64,000 nucleotides of DNA from Sinorhizobium numidicum. GTDB taxonomy: Bacteria > Pseudomonadota > Alphaproteobacteria > Rhizobiales > Rhizobiaceae. The translations under genes were made by a program, and so were the position numbers. Numbering within the stretch: position 1 is the stretch's first letter; the number at the start of each line of letters is the position of its first letter. The notes beneath the pieces are model-generated. The model saw only the letters and a program-made list of their open reading frames with translations. It was not told the origin of the DNA and did not search any database. The stretch covers positions 992,001-1,056,000 of the forward strand of contig NZ_CP120367.1 of assembly GCF_029892045.1 (NCBI RefSeq), in the 5' to 3' direction. Of this stretch, positions 9,036 through 17,547 are shown in pieces.

Positions 9036-9195
9036 GAATGCTCCGGTGTCAGAACCGGCAAACGGGCAGAAAGCATCGTTGTTCCCGTTGACCCGCGTTC
9101 ATGACGGCGGGTCAACGGACATAAAGTGCGCCGGAATCGACAGCCGAGGCGAGGATTCGCCAAACGCACGCTGCATAGCGAGAAATGCGAAGGTG

Positions 9196-10500
9196 TCAGG
9201 GGCCCGCGGAGGCCGACGCTTGAGCCGCGAACTGACGAACCGGCCGGACTTCGTTCTCGAAGAGGTCGGGCATCAGATCGGCAAGCCGCACCAGCTTGCC
9301 ACTCCGCGAACTTTGCAGCGCGGCGATGCCGCAGAGAACGGAGAGCGCCCCGGCCCGCGCGCCGGCTCGTTGTCCCAAAGGATCTGACACGCCGGGCTTA
9401 AAGATCATGTTCCGCATGCGATCATCGCCGCCGTAGTGTCCGCCAGGGGAATGCGGTATCGCAATGCGCTCGACCGCTGGGACACCCTTTGGAAAGTTGC
9501 GGACGAGTAGAATGACGTCTTCCGCCGCCGTCTCCCATGGCTGGTCCTCATATTGACGCAGTTCGATCCTGCCCTTCGTGCCGTTGAAGGCGATGTGGTG
9601 GCCCTCGATCGGCTGGAAGGTGTTCAGCGAGTAGGAGACGTGGACATTGTTCCGGTATCGTATGTTCGCGACCATCGTGTCGGGAATATCGATATCCTCG
9701 CGGAAGACGCAGCCGTCGCGGAAGTAGCCGTCGATCTCTGAAGGCTGCTCGTAAAGCGCTTCGAGGAAGGGATCGGCTTCGAGATCGAGATAAAAATCGC
9801 AGCTTCCCTTATGGGGACAGAGCTTGCAGCGAGGGCCGCGGAACGGGCCCTTGCGCCCATACATCTGAAGGTCGGCGAAAGCCGTGACGGCCTCGGGATC
9901 GCTGTCGAGATACCAGTTCAAGAGATCGAAATGGTGTGTCGCCTTGTGCACGAAAAGGCTGCCCGAGCGCTCCGTATAGGCGTGCCAGCGGCGGAAATAG
10001 TCGGCGCCGTGCTCGGTATCAAGATACCAATGGAAGTCAACCGAGGTGACGCGGCCGATTTCTCCGGCATCGAGCAGTTCCTTGATGCGTCCCGCCGTCG
10101 GCGCGAAGCGGTAGTTGAAGGATACGTCCACCCGCCGGCCCGTGCGTGTCTCGGCGTCGAGAATGCGGCGGATCTTTTCCACCGTCGTCGTCATCGGCTT
10201 TTCCGTGATGACGTCGGCACCCGATTCGAGCGCCCTGACGACGATGTCGTCATGCGTGTCATCCGGGGTGCAGACGATCACAAGGTCCGGCTGCGCTTCG
10301 GCAAGCATCGTATCGACATCGCCATAGATCGGCGCGTTGCTGGCGATCATTGTGCGGGCGCGCTCCGCCCGCAAAGAGTTCGTGTCGGCAATGGCGACGA
10401 GGTCGACGTAGCCGCGCCATCCGGCGAGAAGGTCCCTGCCCCACATCGTGGTGCCGCGGTTGCCGGTACCGACCAGCGCAAAACGACGTTTGTTGTCCAT
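9196..10500 (-). CDS. Gfo/Idh/MocA-family oxidoreductase with a Cys cluster
   Basis: Protein of 434 residues. An N-terminal Rossmann fold (ALVGTGNRG near residue 8) is followed by EKPMT near 95, the catalytic-lysine motif of NAD(P)-dependent sugar dehydrogenases of this family. The C-terminal half is the usual substrate domain. An unusual segment near 225-245 reads CKLCPHKGSCDFY, which could bind metal. The gene has its own upstream region with a palindrome at 10558, 163 bases from the sugar operon to its right, so it is probably a separate but co-regulated unit. GAGGAAAG precedes the ATG. Substrate unknown; a sugar, inositol or sugar-acid is likely. Confidence 0.87.
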   Translation of the reverse strand: MDNKRRFALVGTGNRGTTMWGRDLLAGWRGYVDLVAIADTNSLRAERARTMIASNAPIYGDVDTMLAEAQPDLVIVCTPDDTHDDIVVRALESGADVITEKPMTTTVEKIRRILDAETRTGRRVDVSFNYRFAPTAGRIKELLDAGEIGRVTSVDFHWYLDTEHGADYFRRWHAYTERSGSLFVHKATHHFDLLNWYLDSDPEAVTAFADLQMYGRKGPFRGPRCKLCPHKGSCDFYLDLEADPFLEALYEQPSEIDGYFRDGCVFREDIDIPDTMVANIRYRNNVHVSYSLNTFQPIEGHHIAFNGTKGRIELRQYEDQPWETAAEDVILLVRNFPKGVPAVERIAIPHSPGGHYGGDDRMRNMIFKPGVSDPLGQRAGARAGALSVLCGIAALQSSRSGKLVRLADLMPDLFENEVRPVRQFAAQASASAGP

Positions 10501-10557
10501 CTTTCCTCACGCAATCCTGTCTGGGATGAAGCCGCGCGAGCGGCGGCAGCGATATCG

Positions 10558-10580
10558 ACATGTAAATTTATCATACATGT
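10558..10580. promoter_or_regulatory. Candidate operator, TGTA-N9-TACA type, overlapping a promoter
   Basis: The arms ACATGTA and TACATGT flank nine bases. On the reverse strand a TTGACT...TAACAT pair with an 18-base spacer ends inside the palindrome, so a bound protein would block the promoter of the 10500 gene. Similar palindromes with the same nine-base gap occur at 16105, 24339 and 26084. Confidence 0.5.
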
Positions 10581-10663
10581 TAGCGGCCGAAATCCGCGAA
10601 AGTCAATGCAGCGACGATCATATTACCGGCCAACTTGTCAGGAGCATAGCCGAGCGGACCATC

Positions 10664-11488
10664 TCAGCAGGAGCTTCGATAACGCTCCACGCAAGTGGCG
10701 ATCACCTCGTCGGCGGGGCGCTTCCACCAGTTGTCGGCAGAGAAAATCTCGACCTCCTGCGCTCCGCGAAAGCCGGCGGCCTCGATCCGGCGCCGGATCC
10801 CCTTGAGGTCGATAACGCCGTCGCCCATCATGCCGCGATCCGTCAGCGTGTCCCTGGTCGGGACCAGCCAATCGCAGATATGATGCGCAAGGATCGCCTT
10901 CATCTCGCCGGCACGCGCAATCTGGCTGGCGAGATCGGGGTCCCACCACACGTGATAGACGTCGATTGCAACACCAACACCCGGACCCAGCTTTTCGCAG
11001 ATGTCGAGCGCCTGCCCGAGCGTGTTCACGCAGGCCCGATCGGCGGCATACATCGGATGCAGCGGCTCGATCGCAAGCGGCACGCCCGCCGCACGCGCGT
11101 GCGGTAGTACGGCGGCAATCCCTTCCTCGACCATCCCACGCGCCGCCTCGATGTCTTTCGAGGCGCCGGGAAGACCGCCGACGACGAGCACGAGGCAGTC
11201 CGCACCGAGTGCTGCGGCTTCATCAATCGCGCGCCTGTTGTCGTCGAAGGCCTTCTCGCGCCCGGCCCCGTCCACCGCCGGAAAGAAACCACCGCGGCAG
11301 AGACCGGTGAGCGTCAGCCCGTTGGAGCGAACGATGCGCGCGGCCTCCTCAAGACCGATCGCCGCCACCTGGTCGCGCCAGGGGGCGATCGCTGTAATCC
11401 CGTGCTTCAGGCAGATGTCCACGGCATCGGCAAAACCGCACTGCTCACGGATCGTCGCTAGATTTATCGAAAGGCCTTCGACCTGCAT
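10664..11488 (-). CDS. Sugar phosphate isomerase/epimerase-like TIM-barrel protein
   Basis: Protein of 274 residues of the AP-endonuclease-2/xylose-isomerase-like TIM barrel family. Metal-ligand motifs are visible: IEPLHP near residue 143 (Glu), AIDVYHVWWDP near 175 (Asp, His), LAHHICDW near 205 and EVEIFS near 250 (Glu). The family includes inosose dehydratases, tagatose epimerases and hydroxypyruvate isomerase. It is the last gene of a four-gene operon starting at 15259 and follows the enolase-like gene with a 21-base gap. It probably isomerises or dehydrates the keto-sugar made by the operon's oxidoreductase; that step is inferred. Confidence 0.85.
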   Translation of the reverse strand: MQVEGLSINLATIREQCGFADAVDICLKHGITAIAPWRDQVAAIGLEEAARIVRSNGLTLTGLCRGGFFPAVDGAGREKAFDDNRRAIDEAAALGADCLVLVVGGLPGASKDIEAARGMVEEGIAAVLPHARAAGVPLAIEPLHPMYAADRACVNTLGQALDICEKLGPGVGVAIDVYHVWWDPDLASQIARAGEMKAILAHHICDWLVPTRDTLTDRGMMGDGVIDLKGIRRRIEAAGFRGAQEVEIFSADNWWKRPADEVIATCVERYRSSC

Positions 11489-11509
11489 ACTATCTCCTCC
11501 CGCATCTGA

Positions 11510-12934
11510 TCATGTCCTGCCCGCCGCCATCGAAGGCCAGTCCGGCTCGACCGAAGAGCCGAGACCGATCGCCCGCAACACGCTTCCAAAGGTGATCTCG
11601 CCGGCTTTGATGGCGAGCCGCGCGCGCGCCCCTGCTTCCTGGTAAAGATCCCCATGGGCAGCGAGATAGGCGGCCTGCTCGCCCGCCGGCGCCTGCGCCA
11701 TGCCATCGACATAGTGGTGCCCGTTGCGCTCGATATGTCCAACGCCGGTAAGAGCCGCCAGAACGAGATCCTGTTGGAGCGCGAGGCCGGCTTGCGTCGT
11801 CAGGTCCTCGGCGGAGATGAAATAGCGGGCAGACCCGACCTCGGTGTTCCATTTTTCGATGCGGGCGCGATTGATCAGCGATCGATAAAACCCCTTGCAG
11901 GATTTCGACGAGATACCCGTATAGCCGAGCTCGCGGGCGCGCAGAAAGGCACCGACATCGCCGTCGGATTCGTCGATCTCCAGCGGCACCCGATCGGCGA
12001 TTGCCGCGACCGCTGTCGACAGGGCTTCCGCGCGCGCTATCGGCTGCTCGAAGAAAAGAATGGAGGCGCGCAATCGCTTCAGAAGCGGCTCCTTCTCGAT
12101 CCTGTCCAGAAGGTCGGCGACCGCGTCGCTGCTTTGGAACTGTTCGTTGCCGTCAAGCGTGACCTGATAGGCATCAAGCCGGTCGTCGAGGAGCGAAGCG
12201 ACGGCGAGCAGCCGCTCCACATCCTGTTCGGGGCGTCCGGATACCTTGATCTTGAAAAATCGGTGTCCGTAGGCGGCAATCACCTCTTCCAGCGTATGCG
12301 GCAGACCGTCTTTTAGCCGATGCGATGGCTCGATATCTGACGCTCTCAGTGCATCGGCAAGGCCGACGGTGTGGCGCACGGCAAGCTTCGGCGACGGCGC
12401 CAGCCCCGACAAGAAACGAGCGAGGTCGAAGCCGGCAAGATCAGGCGCAGTCTCGTCGGTGATCCCGAGCAGGTTTGTCTTTACGGCCTCGATCACACTC
12501 ACGCCTTTCAAGCGGCATAGGGCATCAATGATCGCGCGATCGACGAGCGCCAGCCCATAAGAGGCGACAAGGGCTGGCAGACCCTGTCTTGCCGCAGCGC
12601 CGTGATGATCAGCCTCGAGGGCCGCGTGAAGACCGAATGGCGTATTCGCCTTTCGGGCCAGCATTCCTTCGATTGCCAGACGCAGCGATTTACGAAGCTC
12701 ATCGACATTATCCTCCGGCGAAAGCGCCGGATCCTTGTCGAACCATTTCGGCATCATCATCTCGGCCGACCAGCCAGCAGCCTGACGGCCCTGCTCGTCG
12801 GCGATTCGAACCCGGACGAACGCCTGCGGCGCGCGTTCGACGTGCGCTGCACCGAAGCGGAACGGAAAGCGGAAATCGACCTGACGCTCGAAGAACTCCG
12901 CCCCGACGAGCCTCACGCGAGGAGCTTGGGTCAT
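11510..12934 (-). CDS. Enolase-superfamily (mandelate racemase/muconate-lactonizing-like) protein
   Basis: Protein of 474 residues, longer than typical MR/MLE enzymes (about 370-400). Barrel motifs are in order: KIK at 228-230 (KxK base), DGNEQ at 261-265 (metal Asp), FFEQP at 294-298 (metal Glu), EIDESDGD at 319-326 and SSKSCKG at 342-348 (possible second base). These enzymes abstract a proton next to a carboxylate, so a sugar-acid dehydratase, racemase or lactonase role fits. The N-terminal ~110 residues form the capping domain. It is nine bases from the upstream DUF993 gene, in the same operon. Confidence 0.8.
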   Translation of the reverse strand: MTQAPRVRLVGAEFFERQVDFRFPFRFGAAHVERAPQAFVRVRIADEQGRQAAGWSAEMMMPKWFDKDPALSPEDNVDELRKSLRLAIEGMLARKANTPFGLHAALEADHHGAAARQGLPALVASYGLALVDRAIIDALCRLKGVSVIEAVKTNLLGITDETAPDLAGFDLARFLSGLAPSPKLAVRHTVGLADALRASDIEPSHRLKDGLPHTLEEVIAAYGHRFFKIKVSGRPEQDVERLLAVASLLDDRLDAYQVTLDGNEQFQSSDAVADLLDRIEKEPLLKRLRASILFFEQPIARAEALSTAVAAIADRVPLEIDESDGDVGAFLRARELGYTGISSKSCKGFYRSLINRARIEKWNTEVGSARYFISAEDLTTQAGLALQQDLVLAALTGVGHIERNGHHYVDGMAQAPAGEQAAYLAAHGDLYQEAGARARLAIKAGEITFGSVLRAIGLGSSVEPDWPSMAAGRT

Positions 12935-12943
12935 CGCCCCGCC

Positions 12944-14107
12944 TCAGTCGACGCCATGCACGGCGAGCACACGGCGCATGCGCGCCGTTGCCAAATCCGG
13001 GTCTGTAAGAGCGCCGGCCTTGTCGGCCAGGCGGAAGAGTTCGGCGAAATGCGTGAGCGAGCGGGCGCTCTGCTGCCCGCCGATCATCACGAAATGATCC
13101 TGCAAACCGTTGAGATAAGCGAGAAACACGACGCCGGTTTTGTAGAACCGCGTCGGCGCCTTGAAGATATGGCGCGACAGCAGCACCGTCGGCTCCAACA
13201 ATTCGAAGAATTCGCCGTTCCGCCCCTCGCCCAAGGCATGAAGGGCCGCGGAGGCAACGGGCGCGATCGCATCGAATATACCGAGAAGAGCGTCCGAATG
13301 CCCTTCTTCGTCGCCGGCGATGAGCTCGGCGTAGTTGAAATCGTCGCCGGTATACATGCGCACGCCTTCCGGCAGCAGGCGCCGCATCGCGATTTCCTTC
13401 TCCTTCGAGAGAAGCGATATTTTGATGCCGTCGACCTTGGCGGCATGGGCTTCGATGACCGCAAGGCAGGTCTTCATCGCCTCCAGGTGGTCGGCATTGC
13501 CCCAATAGCCTTCGAGCGCCGGATCGAACATCTCGCCCAGCCAATGGATGATCACCGGCTCCTTCACTTGCGACAGGATGCGGTCGTAGACTCGGATATA
13601 GTCGTCCGGGCCTTTTGCGGCGGCCGCAAGCGCCCGGCTCGCCATCAGGATAATACGCCCGTTCTCGGCTTCGATCGTTTCGATCTGGCTCTCATAGGCT
13701 TCGAGGATATCGTCGATCGATACATCCGGGCCGGGCGCCAGGTGGTCGGTCCCGGCGCCGCAGGCGATCAGGGCGCCGGGGCGACCGCGCGCTTCGGCAA
13801 GCGCCCGGCGGACGAGTTCGCGCGCCTCCGGCCAGCCGAGGCCCATACCGCGCTGGGCGGTGTCCATCGCTTCGGCGACGCCAAGACCGAGGTCCCAGAG
13901 ACGGTGGCGAAAGGCAAGTGTGCGCTCCCAATCGATCGCCGGCGCCAGCCATGGATCGTTGTCGGCCAGGGGATCGGCGACGACGTGGGCCGCGGCAAAG
14001 GCGACCCTCGAAAAATTCGCCGCCTCGCGCTTTGTGAACGGAACCGGCCGGCCGGTCAGCTCATAACGGACGGGCCTGCCTTCGAGTGGGAGATTGATGC
14101 CGGTCAT
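12944..14107 (-). CDS. DUF993 / dihydrodipicolinate-synthase-superfamily protein
   Basis: Protein of 387 residues with a TIM-barrel pattern of class I lyases: ALIACGAGTDHL near 112, EPVIIHWLGEMFDP near 183, and DGIKISLLS with the putative Schiff-base lysine at 229. It matches the DUF993 group of the DHDPS superfamily, usually found in sugar-catabolic clusters. A likely job is cleavage or dehydration of a 2-keto-3-deoxy or 3-keto sugar derivative, but no member's reaction is known to me. It starts three bases after the stop of the oxidoreductase gene, so translation is probably coupled. Confidence 0.82.
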   Translation of the reverse strand: MTGINLPLEGRPVRYELTGRPVPFTKREAANFSRVAFAAAHVVADPLADNDPWLAPAIDWERTLAFRHRLWDLGLGVAEAMDTAQRGMGLGWPEARELVRRALAEARGRPGALIACGAGTDHLAPGPDVSIDDILEAYESQIETIEAENGRIILMASRALAAAAKGPDDYIRVYDRILSQVKEPVIIHWLGEMFDPALEGYWGNADHLEAMKTCLAVIEAHAAKVDGIKISLLSKEKEIAMRRLLPEGVRMYTGDDFNYAELIAGDEEGHSDALLGIFDAIAPVASAALHALGEGRNGEFFELLEPTVLLSRHIFKAPTRFYKTGVVFLAYLNGLQDHFVMIGGQQSARSLTHFAELFRLADKAGALTDPDLATARMRRVLAVHGVD

Positions 14108-14110
14108 CGT

Positions 14111-15259
14111 TTAGAGCTCCAGTTCCGGGACATCGAGCCAGCGGCGCTCGGCCCACGACTTGAGGCCCAGTTCGGCGAGTTGAACGCCCTTGGCGCCAGC
14201 CTCTAGCCCGTAGGGCCAGGGGCCGTCCTCGGCGACATGGCGCAGGAACATTTCCCATTGCACCCTGAAGCCGTTGTCGAACACCTGCGTGTCCGGCACT
14301 TCGTCCCAGGTCTTGTAGAAATCGATCGTCTGCGGCTGATCCGGATTCCAGACCGGCTTCGGCGTGTTGACGCGGTGCTGGGTCCAGCACTTGGTGAGGC
14401 CGGCGACGGCGGAGCCGTGCGTTCCGTCCACCTGGAAGGTCACGAGATCGTCGCGGCGCACTCGCACCGCCCAAGAGGAATTGATCTGCGCGATGACGCC
14501 GCCTTCGAGCTCGAAGGTCGCGTAGGCCGCATCGTCCGTGTCGCAGTCATAGCTTCGGCCCTGCTCGTCGATGCGGCTGGGGATATGGGTGGCACCCAGG
14601 CAGGAGACGGAGCGGACCTCGCCGAAGAGGTTGTCGAGCACATAGCGCCAATGGCAGAGCATATCGAGAATGATGCCGCCGCCGTCCTGTTTGCGGTAGT
14701 TCCATGAGGGACGCTGGGCGGGCACACCCCAATCGCCTTCGAAAACCCAGTAGCCGAATTCGCCGCGCACCGAGAGGATCTTTCCGAAGAAGCCGGACTC
14801 CCTAAGCAAAGCGAGCTTGCGCAGCCCGGGCAGAAACAGCTTATCCTGTACCACTCCATGCTTCAGGCCTGAAGCGCGCGCCTTTCTTGCGAGCTTGACC
14901 GCCGTCCTCAGATCGTCCGAAATCGGCTTCTCACAATAAACGTGCTTGCCCGCGTCGAGCGCCTTGCCAATGAGCTCGGCGCGCATCAGCGTCGTACCGG
15001 CGTCGAAAAAGATATGGTCATTCGGGTCTGAAAGAGCCGCATCGAGATCGGTCGACCAGCGAGCGATACCGTGGCGCTTGGCCAATTGCTCCATTTTGTC
15101 TCGGTTACGGCCGACGATGATCGGATCGATCTCCAGGCGCTCGCCTGACTTGAGGGTGAGCCCGCCCTGATCGCGAATGGCGAGAATTGAGCGTACCAGA
15201 TGCTGATTGTACCCCATCCGGCCGGTAACGCCGTGCAATATGATCCCCAAACGTGCCAT
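14111..15259 (-). CDS. Gfo/Idh/MocA-family oxidoreductase, first gene of a catabolic operon
   Basis: Protein of 382 residues. The nucleotide fold starts GIILHGVTGRMGYNQH, with FFDAGTTL near 85 and CEKPIS near 110 (catalytic lysine). The C-terminal domain contains GGGIILDMLCHWRYVLDNL, where Asp and His are in the usual substrate positions. It heads a tight four-gene run (gaps of 3, 9 and 21 bases) that ends at 10664. A palindromic site lies about 50 bases upstream. The likely role is the first oxidation of an imported sugar or polyol; the substrate is not readable from sequence. Confidence 0.87.
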   Translation of the reverse strand: MARLGIILHGVTGRMGYNQHLVRSILAIRDQGGLTLKSGERLEIDPIIVGRNRDKMEQLAKRHGIARWSTDLDAALSDPNDHIFFDAGTTLMRAELIGKALDAGKHVYCEKPISDDLRTAVKLARKARASGLKHGVVQDKLFLPGLRKLALLRESGFFGKILSVRGEFGYWVFEGDWGVPAQRPSWNYRKQDGGGIILDMLCHWRYVLDNLFGEVRSVSCLGATHIPSRIDEQGRSYDCDTDDAAYATFELEGGVIAQINSSWAVRVRRDDLVTFQVDGTHGSAVAGLTKCWTQHRVNTPKPVWNPDQPQTIDFYKTWDEVPDTQVFDNGFRVQWEMFLRHVAEDGPWPYGLEAGAKGVQLAELGLKSWAERRWLDVPELEL

Positions 15260-15309
15260 GCGGTTCCTCCCTGCCAGGCCTGTAGGAGTGGACCAGCCCT
15301 CCCAAGCCA

Positions 15310-15355
15310 GTAACTAAACGGTTACTTTGTGACAGAGGGTAATCGTACTTGTCAA
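15310..15355 (-). promoter_or_regulatory. Promoter and candidate TetR operator of the left catabolic operon
   Basis: On the reverse strand TTGACA (15355-15350) is followed 24 bases later by GTAACCGTTTAGTTAC (15325-15310), a perfect GTAAC/GTTAC dyad with six bases between. The -10 element is weak (TCACAA). A near-identical dyad stands at the same distance from a TTGACA in front of the ABC importer at 16180, on the opposite strand. Confidence 0.6.
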
Positions 15356-15379
15356 CAGAAAAAACGACATGGGGTGATT

Positions 15380-16057
15380 TCAGCGGCGGATGGACGCCAA
15401 AGTCACATGAACGATGTTCCGCTTCCAGGCTTCGAGGCTGTCCTCTTCCGCCAAGTCCCGGCCGAAGATTGTCGACAATGTATACTGGTTCGAGAGATAG
15501 AAGTAGCCGAGCGCGGCGATGGTCAGATAGACATGCAACGGATCGACATCCGCACGGAAGAGACCCATTGCCTTGCCCCTGTCGAGAAGGCCGGAGAGCT
15601 TGTCGATGAAATGCGAGTGCAATTCCTTCAATCGCGTCGACTGGCGCAACCAGCGTGCGCGATGCAGGTTCTCAGTGCCGAGCAGACTCAGGAATTCCGG
15701 ATGCTCAAGGAAGTACCTCCAGGTGAACATCGCGAGCTCCGCTACTCCTTCCTCCGGCTCCAAGTCACTGAGCTTAACTGATTTTTCCGCCGTTCTGATG
15801 CCGATGTAAGCCTCTTCGAGGACGGCGAGATAGAGCTGCTCCTTGTCGCCGAAATAATGATAGAGCATCCGCTTGTTCGTGCCCGCCCTCTCCGCGATGG
15901 CATCGACGCGCGCGCCACCGATGCCGTTCTCCGCGAACTCCTTGGTCGCGGCCGCAAGGATCGAGGCGCGCGTGCGCTCGGGGTCGCGCTGCGCAGCCCG
16001 CTCAGCGCGTCCGCCCGTCCCGTTCCTGCCTCTCGCGCCTAGCCGCATCTTGTCCAT
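15380..16057 (-). CDS. TetR-family transcriptional regulator
   Basis: Protein of 225 residues. The N-terminal helix-turn-helix is clear (RASILAAATKEFAENG, then AERAGTNKRMLYHYFG), and the C-terminal ligand domain resembles the RutR-like TetR_C group. GGAGGTGG precedes the ATG at 16057; the open frame runs 19 codons further up. The gene lies between two divergent sugar operons, each preceded by the same dyad, GTAACC...TTAGTTA(C/T). It is the obvious candidate repressor for both. The likely inducer is a sugar or an early pathway intermediate. Confidence 0.88.
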   Translation of the reverse strand: MDKMRLGARGRNGTGGRAERAAQRDPERTRASILAAATKEFAENGIGGARVDAIAERAGTNKRMLYHYFGDKEQLYLAVLEEAYIGIRTAEKSVKLSDLEPEEGVAELAMFTWRYFLEHPEFLSLLGTENLHRARWLRQSTRLKELHSHFIDKLSGLLDRGKAMGLFRADVDPLHVYLTIAALGYFYLSNQYTLSTIFGRDLAEEDSLEAWKRNIVHVTLASIRR

Positions 16058-16104
16058 CGCACCACCTCCGGCACCTCTTGCCTTCGTCGGCAATCGATGC
16101 AACA

Positions 16105-16123
16105 TTGTAAACATAATTTACAA
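16105..16123. promoter_or_regulatory. Candidate operator, TTGTA-N9-TACAA palindrome
   Basis: A perfect palindrome (TTGTAAA, 5 bases, TTTACAA) in the space between tetR and the ABC importer operon. On the reverse strand it includes TACAAT, a good -10 element for tetR. It shares the TGTA-N9-TACA frame with sites at 10558, 24339 and, less exactly, 26084. Confidence 0.5.
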
Positions 16124-16150
16124 GATAATGACACCTTCGCGCACAACTGC

Positions 16151-16195
16151 TTGACAGGTTCATTTCTTGCTCATAACTTGTAACCAATTAGTTAT
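16151..16195 (+). promoter_or_regulatory. Sigma-70-like promoter with adjacent TetR-type operator for the sugar importer
   Basis: TTGACA (16151-16156), a 17-base spacer, and TAACTT (16174-16179) form a plausible promoter. GTAACCAATTAGTTAT (16180-16195) starts immediately after the -10 and covers the likely transcription start. Occupancy would block initiation. The dyad matches the one at 15310-15325 except in two central bases and the last base. Confidence 0.62.
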
Positions 16196-16256
16196 TTGTT
16201 GCAAGAGGACCACGTAACGGAACGTTGTGGAGGCGTTCCGCAGGGAGGAGGAACAG

Positions 16257-17543
16257 ATGACACTACGCATGACGAGACGGAACGTCCTCGCAGGAGGCGC
16301 CGCAGTTCTTTCATATTCCATGCTGGCTTCGAGCGCCCTTTCGCAGGAAAAGCGACTGCGCGTGCTCTGGTGGGGATCGCAGTCCCGCGCCGACCGCACC
16401 AACAAGGTCAACCAGCTCTTTCAATCCGAAAACCCGGGCGTTGCGATCAACGGCGAATTCCTCGGTTGGACCGATTACTGGCCGCGCCTCGCGACACAGG
16501 TCGCCGGGCGCAATGCGCCGGACATCATCCAGATGGACTATCGCTATATCGTCGAATATGCCCGGCGCGGCGCGCTCGCGCCGCTCAACGACTATCTCGG
16601 CTCCGTGCTGAAGGTCGAGGATTTCGACAAGGTCCAGATCGAGGGCGGCAGCGTCGACGGCAAGCTCTACGGCGTCAGCCTCGGCGCGAACTCGGCAGCG
16701 ATGATGGTCAATGTCGTCGCTTTCGAGGAAGCCGGTGTCGAGCTGCCGACCTCATCGACCACCTGGGAGGACATGGCGCGCATCGGCGCGGAGATCACCA
16801 AGGCCGGCAAGCGCAAGGGCTTCTACGGCCTGGCGGACGGCAGCGGTGTGGAACCGCTCTTCGAAAACTGGCTCCGCCAGCGCGGCAAGGCGCTCTTCAC
16901 CGCGGAAGGCAAAATCGCTTACGACGCAAATGACGCGGCCGAATGGTTCGCCATGTGGGCGGCGATGCGTGAGGCCAAGGCCTGCGTGCCGCCGGACATA
17001 CAGGCACTCGATCAGTTCAATATCGAAACAAGCCCGTTGTCGCTCGGAAAGGCGGCGACGTCCTACGCCCATTCCAACCAACTCGTCGGCTATCAAGCGA
17101 TCAACAAAGACAAGCTGACGATGCGAACTCACCCGCTGATCGGCAAGGATGCAAAGCCCGGCCACTACCGCAAGCCGTCGATGTTCTTCTCGGTCTCCGC
17201 ACAAACCAAGGACCCCGAGTTCGGCGCCAAATACATTAATTTCTTCGTCAAGGATCCAAAAGCTGCGGCAATCCTCGGGGTCGAACGCGGGGTGCCGGAA
17301 TCGGCCGCCGTGCGCGAGGCGCTGGCGCCGACGCTCGACGAGCTCGGTCGCGCTGCACTCGAATATGTTTCGGGTCTCGGAGCGCTCGCCGGCGACTTGC
17401 CGCCGCCGCCGCCGTCGGGCGCTGGCGAGGCGGAGTTAGCTCTGCGCAGTGTCGCCGAACAGGTGGGCTTCGGCCAGCTCGACGCCAAGCAAGGCGGCGA
17501 GACACTGGTGAACGAGGCCACTCAGATCCTGTCGCGAGGCTGA
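16257..17543 (+). CDS. ABC sugar transporter, substrate-binding protein
   Basis: Protein of 428 residues of the family 1 extracellular solute-binding proteins. It begins MTRRNVLAGGAAVL, a twin-arginine-like signal, followed by a periplasmic domain starting LRVLWWGSQSRADRTNK. It has APDIIQMDYRYIVEYA, typical of carbohydrate-binding members. GGGAGGAGG precedes the ATG at 16257. It is the first gene of an operon with two permeases (gap of 4 bases to the first) and, further down, an ATPase. It delivers a sugar or oligosaccharide to the importer; the ligand cannot be read. Confidence 0.92.
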   Translation: MTLRMTRRNVLAGGAAVLSYSMLASSALSQEKRLRVLWWGSQSRADRTNKVNQLFQSENPGVAINGEFLGWTDYWPRLATQVAGRNAPDIIQMDYRYIVEYARRGALAPLNDYLGSVLKVEDFDKVQIEGGSVDGKLYGVSLGANSAAMMVNVVAFEEAGVELPTSSTTWEDMARIGAEITKAGKRKGFYGLADGSGVEPLFENWLRQRGKALFTAEGKIAYDANDAAEWFAMWAAMREAKACVPPDIQALDQFNIETSPLSLGKAATSYAHSNQLVGYQAINKDKLTMRTHPLIGKDAKPGHYRKPSMFFSVSAQTKDPEFGAKYINFFVKDPKAAAILGVERGVPESAAVREALAPTLDELGRAALEYVSGLGALAGDLPPPPPSGAGEAELALRSVAEQVGFGQLDAKQGGETLVNEATQILSRG

Positions 17544-17547
17544 GGGC

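Noticed and set aside
12602..14206. Long plus-strand frame (534 codons)
   Set aside because: It lies antisense to the DUF993 and enolase-like genes, whose frames carry conserved active-site motifs; typical GC-rich shadow.
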